Origin: Acidipropionibacterium jensenii DSM 20535
Lineage (GTDB): Bacteria > Actinomycetota > Actinomycetes > Propionibacteriales > Propionibacteriaceae
DNA: 64,000 nt
NCBI RefSeq assembly: GCF_000425285.1
Contig: NZ_AUDD01000013.1
Span: 31,229-95,228 of the forward strand
Direction of reading: 5' to 3'
Below, piece by piece: positions 52,889 to 61,470 of this stretch; positions within the stretch are counted from its first letter, which is position 1, and each line of letters begins with the position of its first letter. A program made the position numbers and the translations under genes. The notes beneath the pieces are model-generated. The model worked only from the letters and a program-made list of their open reading frames with translations, was not told the DNA's origin and ran no database searches.

Positions 52889-53944
52889 TCAGCTGCGAGC
52901 CCGGGCCGCCATCGTGTTCAGCAGCGCGGCTCCCTCCTCGGCGTCCTCGATGGTGACCACCAGGGACCAGCCGCCGGACTGCTCGACCAGCAGCCCAGGA
53001 CCCGAGCGCAGCACAATTCCGGTGCGTCCCGAATGGTTGACCCGCCAGCCCCACCCGCCGAAGTCGCGGAACGGGGAGACGTGGATCGCCTCGGCCCGCT
53101 CGACCTCGGCCGCGCCGATCCGGGTGCGCGGCCAGCCCAGCGCCGAGCGGATCTCGATGCCGGCGGAGTCGACCGTCACCCGGAAGGCGAACATTGTGGC
53201 GAAGAGCAGCGCCAGCAGGGCTGCCAGGGCGAGCAGGACCGGCATCCGGGTGATGATCGACGCCACCACGATGACCAGAACCCCCGCGATCGAGACCAGC
53301 AGACCGGGTCCTCCAGAGGTCCGGCGCAACCACACCGCCCGGGTCGACGCGCCAAGACTCACCCGGGGAGCGGAGGCCGGCACTGCACCGGTGGCCGGCT
53401 GCCGGCGATCTGCGGGGATCAGCAGGGCGGCCAGGACTGCCGGGACGAGCGGTGCGAGGAGGGCCAGAAGCAGAACCCCATCCATTCCTCGGGCTTGATG
53501 GGCGTCGGTCAGGCCGCGCTGGCCGGCCAGCGATCCGGCGATGAGGATGGCCAGCAGGCCGCAGATCCACACCGTCGATGCTGCGGTGATCCGCAGTGTC
53601 GAGGCTGCTCGGCCGCTGAACAGGCCGATCGCCGAGAACAGCACGACGCAGCCCAGTCCCACCAGTGAGGTCGTTGCCAGGAGAGAGCCCTGGCTCGAGA
53701 AGCCGTCGGGGGAGCCGCCGGTGCCCCAGTGGCTGGCCACCGGGTCGGGCAGATCGGCCCGCCAGGACCAGGCAAGAACCGCTGCGATCGCGAGCAGAAC
53801 GATCCCGGATGCTGCGGACAGGAGCACGGTGAGGCGGGCGCGGCGGCGCCAGGGCTCATCGGTGGGATCGGGACCCTGCGCACCCGGGTCGTGCGGTGGA
53901 GTTCCGGAGTCGGGGAAAGCGTTGGGGCGGGATGTGGAGTTCAT
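52889..53944 (-). CDS. DUF1648-containing membrane protein
   Basis: 351 residues with about six helices. The DUF1648 motif is seen at LPDPVASHWGTGGSPDGFSS (about 65-84). A C-terminal PH-like cytoplasmic domain follows (FRVTVDSAGIEIRSALGWPR, DFGGWGWRVNHSGRTGIVLR). ATGA overlap with the upstream GntR gene. Such GntR/DUF1648 pairs are widespread in Gram-positive bacteria and are thought to answer envelope conditions, but no activity is proven. Confidence 0.82.
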   Translation of the reverse strand: MNSTSRPNAFPDSGTPPHDPGAQGPDPTDEPWRRRARLTVLLSAASGIVLLAIAAVLAWSWRADLPDPVASHWGTGGSPDGFSSQGSLLATTSLVGLGCVVLFSAIGLFSGRAASTLRITAASTVWICGLLAILIAGSLAGQRGLTDAHQARGMDGVLLLALLAPLVPAVLAALLIPADRRQPATGAVPASAPRVSLGASTRAVWLRRTSGGPGLLVSIAGVLVIVVASIITRMPVLLALAALLALLFATMFAFRVTVDSAGIEIRSALGWPRTRIGAAEVERAEAIHVSPFRDFGGWGWRVNHSGRTGIVLRSGPGLLVEQSGGWSLVVTIEDAEEGAALLNTMAARARS

Positions 53945-54300
53945 GAGCGCAGAGCCTCCTTGACGAGAGTGATGAGGGCCTCGGGCGGTAGTCCGGCGGC
54001 GCGGCCGGCTTCCAGGTAGTGGCGCAGCGCTTGGTGGACGGCTGAGGTCGGGGCGGATCCCTGGTGCGCGGTGATGACGGCACCGCGACCTCGGCGCAGC
54101 TCGACCACTCCCTCGTCGCGCAGCAGCTGGAAGGCATGCAGCACGGTGTGGATGTTGAGGTCCAGCGACTGGGCCAGCTGTCGGGCGGAGGGCAACCGTT
54201 CACCGGGGGCGAGCTCGCCCCGGGCCAGCGCGAGATGCACCTGGGCCGCCAACTGGGCGTAGAGCGGCTCGGGGGCTGTGGGGTCCACCGTCCAGATCAT
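53941..54300 (-). CDS. GntR-family (YtrA-type) transcriptional regulator
   Basis: 119 residues: winged helix (PLYAQLAAQVHLALARGELA through GERLPSARQLAQSLDLNIHTV and GVVELRRGRGAVI) with only a short C-terminal dimerisation helix, the YtrA subfamily design. The ATG at 54300 lies six bases after TACACT, so the mRNA is probably leaderless. An 11-7-11 palindrome sits in the promoter spacer, consistent with tight autorepression of the gntR-DUF1648 operon. Confidence 0.92.
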   Translation of the reverse strand: MIWTVDPTAPEPLYAQLAAQVHLALARGELAPGERLPSARQLAQSLDLNIHTVLHAFQLLRDEGVVELRRGRGAVITAHQGSAPTSAVHQALRHYLEAGRAAGLPPEALITLVKEALRS

Positions 54301-54306
54301 GGGTTG

Positions 54307-54339
54307 AGTGTACTTGTTCTATTTTAACTAGAACAAGTA
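54307..54339 (-). promoter_or_regulatory. gntR promoter with perfect operator palindrome
   Basis: TACTTGTTCTA (54311-54321) is perfectly inverted as TAGAACAAGTA (54329-54339) around TTTTAAC. On the minus strand -35 TTGTTC and -10 TACACT (54312-54307) bracket it with 18-bp spacing. Matches the style of YtrA-family operators. Confidence 0.85.
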
Positions 54340-54412
54340 GGGGGTGGAACGGGATCTTCGGGGTCATCCAGGGGCGATGCGGGGTGCACACGTCGCCGGG
54401 CGGGGGGATGGA

Positions 54413-54490
54413 GTGCACATTTCACTCGCTGAACTGGCCCCTCCGGCGGGTTCATGCGCTGGATAGCGGTCTGGCGAGTGAAATGTGCAA
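54413..54490. repeat. Intergenic inverted repeat, subfamily B, copy 2
   Basis: GTGCACATTTCACTCGCTGA (from 54413) faces GCGAGTGAAATGTGCA (54474-54489), a 16-bp exact core. The left arm and first interior bases match copy 1 at 52740. With that copy it brackets the gntR-DUF1648 unit. Confidence 0.8.
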
Positions 54491-54608
54491 TGAAGCGCAG
54501 ACCCGGGAGGTCGTCCGGCAGCGGAGGCGCCCTCGAGTAGCAAGACTGTGCAGCCGGCCGGGAGGCGAGGTGCCCAGCTGCCATCTGGGCCGGCACCCGA
54601 GTGCGGAC

Positions 54609-55736
54609 TCAGTCCTTCTCTGGCAGGGGATCCTGATCCTCGGGCACATCGGGCTCGCGGACCACCGGCTGAAGTCCGCCGGTCACCGCGTTGTGCGGCC
54701 ACTCGAGGGTGTGCCGGGCGCTCATGGTCACGAAGTTCGGCGACTCGGTGAAGTGCACCGCGTCCGGGTCGTTCACGGCAACGGCCTGCGGGGGGTTGGC
54801 CATCCAGGCGCAGGTCAGCAGCAGCACGCGCATCACCAGGTTGATCCACAGGATCAGAGTCAACACCGCGGTGGCCGAGGCCAGCAGGGCGCCGTTCACC
54901 GAGCCGACCGCGGTGGTTCCGAGCTGACGCAGCACTGCCGAGGCGACCGCGAAGAGGGCAAGTCCCCACACCAGGTCGCGCTTGGGCACCCGAACCCCTG
55001 CCACGAAGCGGACCAGCAGGAGCAGCACGGCGGCGTCCACCACCAGGGAGACCGCGATCGTGGCGATCACCAGGAGGATGTGACCGGCTCCTGACCCCAG
55101 GTGCAGCATCCGGTTCACCCAGTTGCCGAAGACATTGACCACGATGCCCAGTCCGGCGCTGGCGAGCAGTCCGACGCCCAGACCCAGCGCTCCCAGCGCA
55201 TTGCGTCCGATCTTCACCAGGCCGTTCTCCGGCAGTGCCACCAGTCCGAAGACCGATCGGATGGACTGGGCCAGCGACCCGATGAGCGAGACCGCCGACC
55301 AGGCTGCGATCACCAGGGCGACGACTCCGGTCACCGATGAGGCGTTCGACTGGACCAGGGAGTTCGGGTTCACCAGTCCGCTCGGGTTCGACTCCGTCTT
55401 CAGGACGCCCGGAAGTGCGGCGTTGAGGGACTCGATGAAGGAGGTGCGCAACTGATCGTTTCCGCCGAGCACCGCCATGAACACGGTGATCGCCACGGTG
55501 AGGACCGCCGTCAACGAGAGCATTGTGGTGAGGGCCATGCCCGAGGACAACAGCCCCCCGTAGCAGTTCCCGTACCGTGCCAGAGCTCGTGCCAACCGGG
55601 TCTGTTTCCACCACGCCACCAGGGCCTTCACTCTGTCCGCGGCGCCGGTGGTGTGAATCGCCTCGCGCAGATCGGGGCCCTCCGGCGGAGCGGGATTGGT
55701 GTCGACCTGGGGAGCGGTGTCGTTGTCGTCGGCCAT
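54609..55736 (-). CDS. YihY/BrkB-family inner membrane protein
   Basis: 375 residues with about six helices. The family shape is clear: RYGNCYGGLLSSGMALTTML at helix 1, the long loop with LPGVLKTESNPSGLVNPNSL, SAVSLIGSLAQSIRSVFGL, and the late helices ASATAVLTLILWINLVMRVL with LLTCAWMANPP. Once annotated as ribonuclease BN in error; true function unknown, possibly envelope-related transport. It is divergent from the lacI-type gene. Confidence 0.88.
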   Translation of the reverse strand: MADDNDTAPQVDTNPAPPEGPDLREAIHTTGAADRVKALVAWWKQTRLARALARYGNCYGGLLSSGMALTTMLSLTAVLTVAITVFMAVLGGNDQLRTSFIESLNAALPGVLKTESNPSGLVNPNSLVQSNASSVTGVVALVIAAWSAVSLIGSLAQSIRSVFGLVALPENGLVKIGRNALGALGLGVGLLASAGLGIVVNVFGNWVNRMLHLGSGAGHILLVIATIAVSLVVDAAVLLLLVRFVAGVRVPKRDLVWGLALFAVASAVLRQLGTTAVGSVNGALLASATAVLTLILWINLVMRVLLLTCAWMANPPQAVAVNDPDAVHFTESPNFVTMSARHTLEWPHNAVTGGLQPVVREPDVPEDQDPLPEKD

Positions 55737-55874
55737 GCTTCAACCTATCCGGGGTCGGGGTTGCGGGCCGATCTGCGCAACGCCGCTCGAGTACGACCGC
55801 CCCGTCGCCGAGCACGGCCGCACTGCAGGTCTGGGGGCGCGTGCTCCTGTTCGAGATGCCGCCGATCCTCCCCT

Positions 55875-55895
55875 CCCTGCCGGTTCAGGGCAGGG
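55875..55895 (+). promoter_or_regulatory. Dyad upstream of lacI-type gene
   Basis: CCCTGCC (55875-55881), GGTTCAG, GGCAGGG (55889-55895): perfect 7-7-7 inverted repeat about 40 bp before the LacI start. It could be an autoregulatory operator or a leader hairpin. Confidence 0.4.
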
Positions 55896-55937
55896 ATCCT
55901 TGTCGCAGATCTGATGGTGGTGGGGCACGATGTGGGC

Positions 55938-56996
55938 ATGGCTCAGGTGACACTTCGCGACGTCGCGCAGGCTGCCGGCGTCTCGATGGCGACGGCCTCG
56001 CGTGTCCTCAATGGTTCGGCGAGGAGGCCGTCGGAGCAGATCAGTCAGCGGGTTCGGGTTGCCGCGCGCCAGCTGGGATACGTCCCGAATGCCAGCGCCC
56101 AGGCGCTGGCGAGGTCCACCTCGGGACTGATGGGGCTGGTGATTCAAGACCTCGAGAATCCCTACTTCTCAGCGATCGCCTCCGGGTTCCAACGAGACGC
56201 CGCCGCCGAGGGTCGGCTGGTGCTGCTCTCCCAGACCGGTGGTGAGGAGGCTGCCACGAGTGCGGCGCTCCGAGGCATGGGGGCTCAGCGCGTCGACGGT
56301 GTGCTGGTGGTTGGGGCACTGAATCTGGACCTGTCCCAGCAGTCGGGGATCAGAGGGCTTCTGTCGGAGATCTCAGCCAGGGGAGGTGGGGTCGTGACGG
56401 TGGGTCAGGACCACGGTGTCGGGACGGTGCTCGGTCCCGACGACCGGGCCGGGGGAGTCAGCCTCGCCAAGGCTGCGGTGACGGCCGGGTACCGGCGCTT
56501 CGCGATCGTGGACGACACTGCCCGAGCGCCCTCGGCAGTGGCGCGGTCAGAGGGTTTCGTGGCGGGTCTGCGAGCGGCTGGACTGTCGGTGGAGCACAGC
56601 GTGCGCGGGGCGGTCGCGGTGAACAGCGGAGGAGACATCGGCACCGCCCTGGTGCGCTACTTGCACAGCCACGGTGGCGGAGGACCGCTGTGCTTCTTCG
56701 CGATCACCGATGCGATCGCCGTGGCCGTCCTCGGGCGCGCTCAACAGGCCGGTGTGCGGGTGCCGGAGGACCTCGGGATCATGGGCTTTGACGGTATCCG
56801 TGCGGGACGTGACTGCTGCCCTTCGCTCACCACGGTTGATCTTCCACTGCCCGAGATGGGACGCCGGGCGTTCACGCTGCTGCGTCACTCCGGAGATGTC
56901 GCGGATGAGGAGATGGTGCCGGTGGGTTGGCGCGTCGACGGGCGGTCCATCACGGTGCCGGGCAGGTTTCGACGAGGAGGAACCACACTGCGGTAG
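55938..56996 (+). CDS. LacI-family transcriptional regulator
   Basis: 352 residues. N-terminal LacI helix-turn-helix with hinge (VTLRDVAQAAGVSMATASRV then LNGSARRPSEQISQRVRVAA, about 4-44), followed by a periplasmic-binding-protein-like effector domain (GLVIQDLENPYFSAIASGFQ, FFAITDAIAVAVLGRAQQAG, IMGFDGI). ATG at 55938 fits the family N-terminus exactly. No sugar genes adjoin it, so the target is unknown. Confidence 0.92.
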   Translation: MAQVTLRDVAQAAGVSMATASRVLNGSARRPSEQISQRVRVAARQLGYVPNASAQALARSTSGLMGLVIQDLENPYFSAIASGFQRDAAAEGRLVLLSQTGGEEAATSAALRGMGAQRVDGVLVVGALNLDLSQQSGIRGLLSEISARGGGVVTVGQDHGVGTVLGPDDRAGGVSLAKAAVTAGYRRFAIVDDTARAPSAVARSEGFVAGLRAAGLSVEHSVRGAVAVNSGGDIGTALVRYLHSHGGGGPLCFFAITDAIAVAVLGRAQQAGVRVPEDLGIMGFDGIRAGRDCCPSLTTVDLPLPEMGRRAFTLLRHSGDVADEEMVPVGWRVDGRSITVPGRFRRGGTTLR

Positions 56997-57079
56997 GCCG
57001 CCGGTGTGCCGAGGTGGGATCGGGCACGTGTGGGTCCGCGATGAAGTCCTCGCTGGACACGATCTGTGAATCCATCCGT

Positions 57080-57931
57080 TCAGGAGGGGCGGGTGTTGAC
57101 GGCGAGGAGTTCGCGCACGGGGAGGGTGCGGGTCGAGGTTCGTGTCATGGGGACGGTGCCCGACTGGTTGGCGGCGTGCCAGGTGATCTGCCAGGTTGCT
57201 GTCGCCGTGATCCGGCGGTCTCCCTTGCGCTGATAGGTGTAGCCGCAGTCGGGTGACTTTGCTTTCGGGTCGGCGTTGGCTGGGCGCCGGGTCATCGACG
57301 TGCAGGTGATGACTCTCTCCTGCATGTCGAAACGGACTCCGGTGCGTCGTGCGGAAATCGAGACGCTCATTCCTTGGTTGGCTGCCGAGGATGCGACGGT
57401 TGATACTGAGTTGTCGTGAAGCCAGAGGGGTTGGCCGACGGCGACGATTCTCCAGCGGTTGACCGACGGGTCAGGGTCGACCCCCACTGCGGGTGCGGGG
57501 AGCCTGACCGAGGTGGCCACCGATATGGCCCAGTTTCGAATCTCCTCAGGTGTGGGTGGCGCGGCCTCCTGTTGTCCTGTGGCGTTTATGTCGTTGAGAT
57601 ATCCGGGGCAGAGTCCTGAGGCTGCCGGGGTTTCGCAGGTCTGGCAGACGCCTGCGCTGTCGCAGCGGCGTACGAGCTTGCTCCCGCCACTTGAGCTCGC
57701 TGTCCGGTCAGAGGAACCGCTGGACCCGGTGGATCCGCCCTGCGATGATGACTGGCCACCCTGGGAGCCGGCGCTTCCGGAGCGCCCAGATTCGGTGGCC
57801 CGCACTGAGAAGTCGCCATCTCCGCCGCCAGCGAATGCTTCCGTGCCTCCCGAGCCGCCTTCGGCTCTTGCCGGCAGTGTCTGGGGGAGACTAAGGATCA
57901 TGATGAGTGATATCAGGAGTGCTATCCGCAT
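57080..57931 (-). CDS. Secreted protein of unknown function
   Basis: 283 residues with signal peptide (MRIALLISLIMILSLPQTLP), a Gly/Ser-rich low-complexity stretch (about 25-85), a Cys cluster (RRCDSAGVCQTCETPAASGLC, about 88-108) and a beta-rich C-terminal domain (about 130-275, ending in ATATWQITWHAANQSGTVPM). I do not recognise the family. It overlaps the preceding lipoprotein gene by 10 bp, so the two are co-translated. Codon use looks less GC-biased than its neighbours. Confidence 0.65.
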   Translation of the reverse strand: MRIALLISLIMILSLPQTLPARAEGGSGGTEAFAGGGDGDFSVRATESGRSGSAGSQGGQSSSQGGSTGSSGSSDRTASSSGGSKLVRRCDSAGVCQTCETPAASGLCPGYLNDINATGQQEAAPPTPEEIRNWAISVATSVRLPAPAVGVDPDPSVNRWRIVAVGQPLWLHDNSVSTVASSAANQGMSVSISARRTGVRFDMQERVITCTSMTRRPANADPKAKSPDCGYTYQRKGDRRITATATWQITWHAANQSGTVPMTRTSTRTLPVRELLAVNTRPS

Positions 57932-58503
57932 GAGGTCACCTTTGTGGTACGGCCCTCAGTGATAATCAGGGTTGAGCCTTTTCGGTCAAACTGCAATTCA
58001 TCTAGGCGCCACGGTCCGCGCGCGGTCTTCTGGGTTCCCTTTTTTGAGTATGTGACCCCGCGAAGGTCAACACACGCACCGATAGCAATCATATGGTTGC
58101 CAGTGGTCGAGATCCTCCACGTGCTCGGACGGGACCACTTTGAATCTGGCTCCGCTCGGAGCCCCGATTCTTCAAAGAGTGCGTAGGTGCGCTGGACGGT
58201 CTTCTTGTATGCTCCCCCAACGAGGGCGGACATTTGTGGTGGAAGCTCGGTTCCCCCGCCTGATTTCTCGAACGAGATGAGTTCAGACAGGTACTTCAGG
58301 TGAACGGCCTTGGCCTCGGTGAAGAGGGGATCCTCCGAGGGTGTCGGTGTCGCGGAGGGTGTCGCCGTGGTCGGCGTCGGAGTTGTGGCCGTGGAGATGC
58401 TGGTGGCCGGAGACGGACTCGCCTCAGGGTCGTTCCCGCACGCGGTCAGGCCTGATCCGATCACCGCCATGGCGATCGCGGTCGCCAGCACTCTCCGGTC
58501 CAT
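57922..58503 (-). CDS. Lipoprotein of unknown function
   Basis: 193 residues. Lipoprotein signal with lipobox GSGLTACGN (Cys about 22), then a Thr/Pro/Ser/Ala linker and a small domain (about 60-190, EDPLFTEAKAVHLKYLSELI onward) reminiscent of actinobacterial lipoproteins with a DUF6318- or NTF2-like fold; no firm assignment. It overlaps the next secreted-protein gene. Less GC-rich than the neighbours; an imported pair is possible. Confidence 0.65.
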   Translation of the reverse strand: MDRRVLATAIAMAVIGSGLTACGNDPEASPSPATSISTATTPTPTTATPSATPTPSEDPLFTEAKAVHLKYLSELISFEKSGGGTELPPQMSALVGGAYKKTVQRTYALFEESGLRAEPDSKWSRPSTWRISTTGNHMIAIGACVDLRGVTYSKKGTQKTARGPWRLDELQFDRKGSTLIITEGRTTKVTSCG

Positions 58504-58542
58504 TGCGGCATCCTCACAGCTGACCGGGCAGGGTGCCAGAGC

Positions 58543-58624
58543 CCGGCACGGAATCTGTGGACAACTCCCCCCACTGTTATGACCGTCACACCGGACCGGA
58601 AGTTGTCCACAGATTCCGTGCCGG
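58543..58624. repeat. Perfect 24-bp inverted repeat containing DnaA-box-like sites
   Basis: Arms 58543-58566 and 58601-58624 are exact inverse complements with a 34-nt spacer. Each holds TTGTCCACA (58603-58611 on plus; 58564-58556 on minus), the form of the actinobacterial DnaA box. Located between tRNA-Gly and the lipoprotein gene. It may be a DnaA-binding site, a mobile-element end or a hairpin. Confidence 0.75.
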
Positions 58625-58935
58625 CGCACTCCCTCTTGCCGCATCGGCCCAGAGGCCGGCACCCGCAAGGCCGCGCTCTGACAGCAAACGGACGCACCGC
58701 CACGAGTCGAGAAGTAGAAGCCACGCAACGAGCGGGGGAGCAAGAGAACAGAGGGAACAAGTGGGGGCAAAGGGAGCGGAGACAGCAGGAGGGCAGAAGG
58801 CGCAAAGGAGCCGAAGGGCCCACGCGACACCGGTGACATCGAAGATCACTTCGAACATGTCGGATCCGAGAGCGGCAACTCCCTGACAAGGCGTCGGACC
58901 CGCAGCACTCGAGAACACCCTCGAGGAGACATAGA
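58625..58935. other. Gene-free purine-rich stretch before tRNA-Gly
   Basis: No gene supported. Bases about 58710-58815 are strongly purine-biased on the plus strand (runs such as GGGGGAGCAAGAGAACAGAG). It could be the tail of an unrecognised RNA or simple low-complexity DNA. Confidence 0.35.
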
Positions 58936-59009
58936 TGGAGCGGGCGACGGGAATCGAACCCGCGTGTCCAGCTTGGGAAGCTGGCGCTCTACCATTGAGC
59001 TACGCCCGC
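58936..59009 (-). tRNA. tRNA-Gly (anticodon CCC)
   Basis: 74 nt on the minus strand including an encoded CCA end. Acceptor GCGGGCG pairs with CGCCCGC; D-arm GCTCAATGGTAGAGC; anticodon stem CCAGC/GCTGG with loop TTCCCAA (anticodon CCC); T-arm CGGGTTCGATTCCCG. Confidence 0.96.
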
Positions 59010-59135
59010 ATGCGACGACTGCCCGACAGACTCTAGCGCACTGTCGGCGGGCACGTCACATTGGGCGCTCGCCTGTTCGACGCGGAACAATATCTCCACC
59101 CCGTCTCGCACATCGTCGCGCCAGGAGGCCCCCAG

Positions 59136-60518
59136 ATGGATCAGCTGACCGCACTCCAGACCGCGGCGCGCATCACCTCCGGCGAGCTCAGCGTCCCCGA
59201 GGTGGTCGACGCCGCCCTGGAGCAGGCGCACGCCGACACCTGCAACGCGTGGACCTTCATCGACGACGAGGGGGCGCGACGTCGCGCCGTCCACCTCCAG
59301 GAGCGGCTCGCCGACCGCGACTTCCACCCCGGCCCGCTCTTCGGCGTCCCCTGCCCGATCAAGGACCTCAACGAGTGCAAGGGGATGCCAATGGAGGCCG
59401 GGTCAGCCGCCCTGGCCGGCAAGGTGTCCATCCACGACGACGGCATCGTCACCCTTCTCAAGGGCGCCGGAACCATCCCGATCGGCAAGACCACCACCCC
59501 CGAGCTCGGTCTGCCCTGTTACACCGAGCCGGTTGGACGGCCGGCCACCGTCACCCCCTTCGACCCCACCCGGATGTCTGGTGGGTCCTCCGGCGGCGCT
59601 GCGGCCGTGGTCGGCGCCGGCGAGGTCCCGATCGCTCAGGGATCCGACGGCGGAGGGTCGATCCGGATCCCCGCCAGCTGCTGCGGAGTGGTCGGGCTCA
59701 AGCCGACCCGCGGGCGCATCTCATCGGGCCCGTACGGACTGGACGGCCCCGGCCTGACCACCGCCGGCGTCCTCACCCGCACCGTGCGAGACACCGCCGC
59801 AGCCCTCGACGTGCTGTCGATCGGGTGGCCCGGCGACCCCTTCCCGGCCCCCCGCGCCGCAGGATCATTCCTGGCCGGCTGCGAACACCCCTCGCCACGG
59901 CTGCGAATCGGAGTCCTGACCGATCCGGTGATCAGCGACGACGCCGAGGTCCATCCCGCGGTGGCCGCCGCTCTGGCCCGGACCGTGCGCACCCTGGAGG
60001 ACCTCGGCCACATCGTCGAGCCCGCCTCCCGGCCCTTCGGTGCCGATGCCTGGAACTCCTTCCGCTGCGTGTGGGCGGTCGGCGCCGCCTCCATCCCGGT
60101 GCCCGCCGAGGCCGAGGACGGTCTGCTGCCGTACACCCGCTGGCTCCGCGAGCTCGGGCGCGGCTACTCGGCGGTCGATCTGGCCGACGCCCAGGCCGGG
60201 ATCCAGCGGATCACCCGCACCACCAGCGAACTGTGGGACCACTTCGACGTCGTCGTGAGTCCCACCCTCGCCCAACCCCCGCTGCTGGTCGGGGGCCTGC
60301 GCGACGACTCCGATCCGGCCGGTGACTTCGACGCCCAGTGCGCCTTCACACCCTGGACCAGTGTCTGGAACCTCACCGGGCGTCCCGCCATCAGCCTGCC
60401 TCTGCACACCGCCGTGGTCGACGGCGTCGAACTGCCGATCGGCATGATGTTCGGCGCCCGGATGGGCCAGGAGGACGTCCTGCTGGCCCTCGGCTGCCAA
60501 CTGGAGGATGCCCGATAG
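59136..60518 (+). CDS. Amidase-signature family hydrolase
   Basis: Amide hydrolase of 460 residues with the Ser-cis-Ser-Lys triad: Lys in PIKDLNECKGM (about 78-88), the Gly/Ser-rich signature MSGGSSGGAAAVVGAG (about 148-163) with cis-Ser, and nucleophile Ser in GSDGGGSIRIPASCCG. GLKPTRGRIS follows as in AtzE/GatA relatives. AGGAGG lies 7 nt before the ATG. No gatB or gatC is nearby, so it is a stand-alone amidase (6-aminohexanoate or aryl-amide type); substrate unknown. Confidence 0.93.
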   Translation: MDQLTALQTAARITSGELSVPEVVDAALEQAHADTCNAWTFIDDEGARRRAVHLQERLADRDFHPGPLFGVPCPIKDLNECKGMPMEAGSAALAGKVSIHDDGIVTLLKGAGTIPIGKTTTPELGLPCYTEPVGRPATVTPFDPTRMSGGSSGGAAAVVGAGEVPIAQGSDGGGSIRIPASCCGVVGLKPTRGRISSGPYGLDGPGLTTAGVLTRTVRDTAAALDVLSIGWPGDPFPAPRAAGSFLAGCEHPSPRLRIGVLTDPVISDDAEVHPAVAAALARTVRTLEDLGHIVEPASRPFGADAWNSFRCVWAVGAASIPVPAEAEDGLLPYTRWLRELGRGYSAVDLADAQAGIQRITRTTSELWDHFDVVVSPTLAQPPLLVGGLRDDSDPAGDFDAQCAFTPWTSVWNLTGRPAISLPLHTAVVDGVELPIGMMFGARMGQEDVLLALGCQLEDAR

Positions 60519-60568
60519 TCCCCCGGATAAGCTCGGGGAGTCCCACCGCCGACCCCAGGAGCCCTTCC

Positions 60569-61351
60569 ATGGCCGTTGAACCCGCTGCCCAGTCCACCCT
60601 CGCCGCCCGCGGGGTCTGTGTCGGGTACGAGGACGGGCAGGTGCTCAACGGGGTCGACCTCGAGGTGACCTCCGGCCAGCCGCCGATCGGCCTCATCGGG
60701 CCCTCCGGGGTGGGCAAGACGACTCTCATCGACGTCCTCCACGGCCTGCTGCGCCCCAGCGCCGGCACCGCCATCTTCAACGGGCAACAGGTCGCCAAGC
60801 TGAGGTTCAGCGAGGCGAAGGTCTTCACCGCGGGCGCCCGGTTCATGTCCCAGGACTCGATGACCATCCTCGACCCGCGGGAGACCGTCCACGACCGTCT
60901 CAAGGCCGCGGCCAAGGAGGCTCGCAAGGGTGGGCGGCCCCACACCATCGACCCCGAGACCATGCTGGCAGGGGTCGGCCTGGCCGGAGGATGTCTCGCC
61001 CGGACGATGCGAACCCTCTCGGGAGGGGAGCAGCAGAGGGTCGCCCTGGCGACCGCCCTGGCCACCCGCCCGGCCGTACTCGTCCTCGACGAGCCGCTGT
61101 CGGCCGTCGACCCGGCGGGTCGGGAGGCCATCGCCGGAACCCTGCGTCAGATGATCGACGACCTGGGGATCGGGACGCTCATCGCCTCCCAGGACCTGGC
61201 GCTGATCGGCGCCCTGTGCCCCGATGTGGCCTTCATGGCCGAGGGCCGCATCGTCGCCCGCGGGTCGCTGACCGAGGTGCTGGCCGCCGATCACCCCGAC
61301 ATCCGCGACATGGCCGACAACGCCCGGGCCGCCACCGAGTTCCGCCTCTGA
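60569..61351 (+). CDS. ABC transporter ATP-binding protein without adjacent permease
   Basis: 260 residues with Walker A GPSGVGKTT, signature LSGGEQQRV, Walker B VLVLDEPLSAVD. The loop after the Q-loop (SQDSMTILDPRETVHDRL) is like that of oligopeptide/nickel ATPases. AGGAG lies before the ATG. No permease or binding protein adjoins it, so its partners are elsewhere, or it is a remnant of a larger set. Confidence 0.85.
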   Translation: MAVEPAAQSTLAARGVCVGYEDGQVLNGVDLEVTSGQPPIGLIGPSGVGKTTLIDVLHGLLRPSAGTAIFNGQQVAKLRFSEAKVFTAGARFMSQDSMTILDPRETVHDRLKAAAKEARKGGRPHTIDPETMLAGVGLAGGCLARTMRTLSGGEQQRVALATALATRPAVLVLDEPLSAVDPAGREAIAGTLRQMIDDLGIGTLIASQDLALIGALCPDVAFMAEGRIVARGSLTEVLAADHPDIRDMADNARAATEFRL

Positions 61352-61392
61352 CTCCGGACCGGGTGGCAACACCTGTCGTAGGTGACGTCGCC

Positions 61393-61424
61393 CAGTCGGG
61401 ACGCCGTCCAGTCGGGACGCTGTC
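61393..61424. repeat. 16-bp tandem repeat, two copies
   Basis: CAGTCGGGACGCYGTC at 61393-61408 and 61409-61424 (15 of 16 identical), with a looser third copy CAGTCGGGCCGCC near 61453. Between convergent genes. Confidence 0.6.
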
Positions 61425-61470
61425 CGGCTCTGACGGCGTCAAGCTGTGAGGCCAGTCGGGCCGCCGGGAC

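Noticed and set aside
58586..58918. 110-codon minus-strand frame between tRNA-Gly and the lipoprotein gene
   Set aside because: Cys/Leu/Pro-rich translation of a purine-biased region, with no ribosome site or family resemblance.
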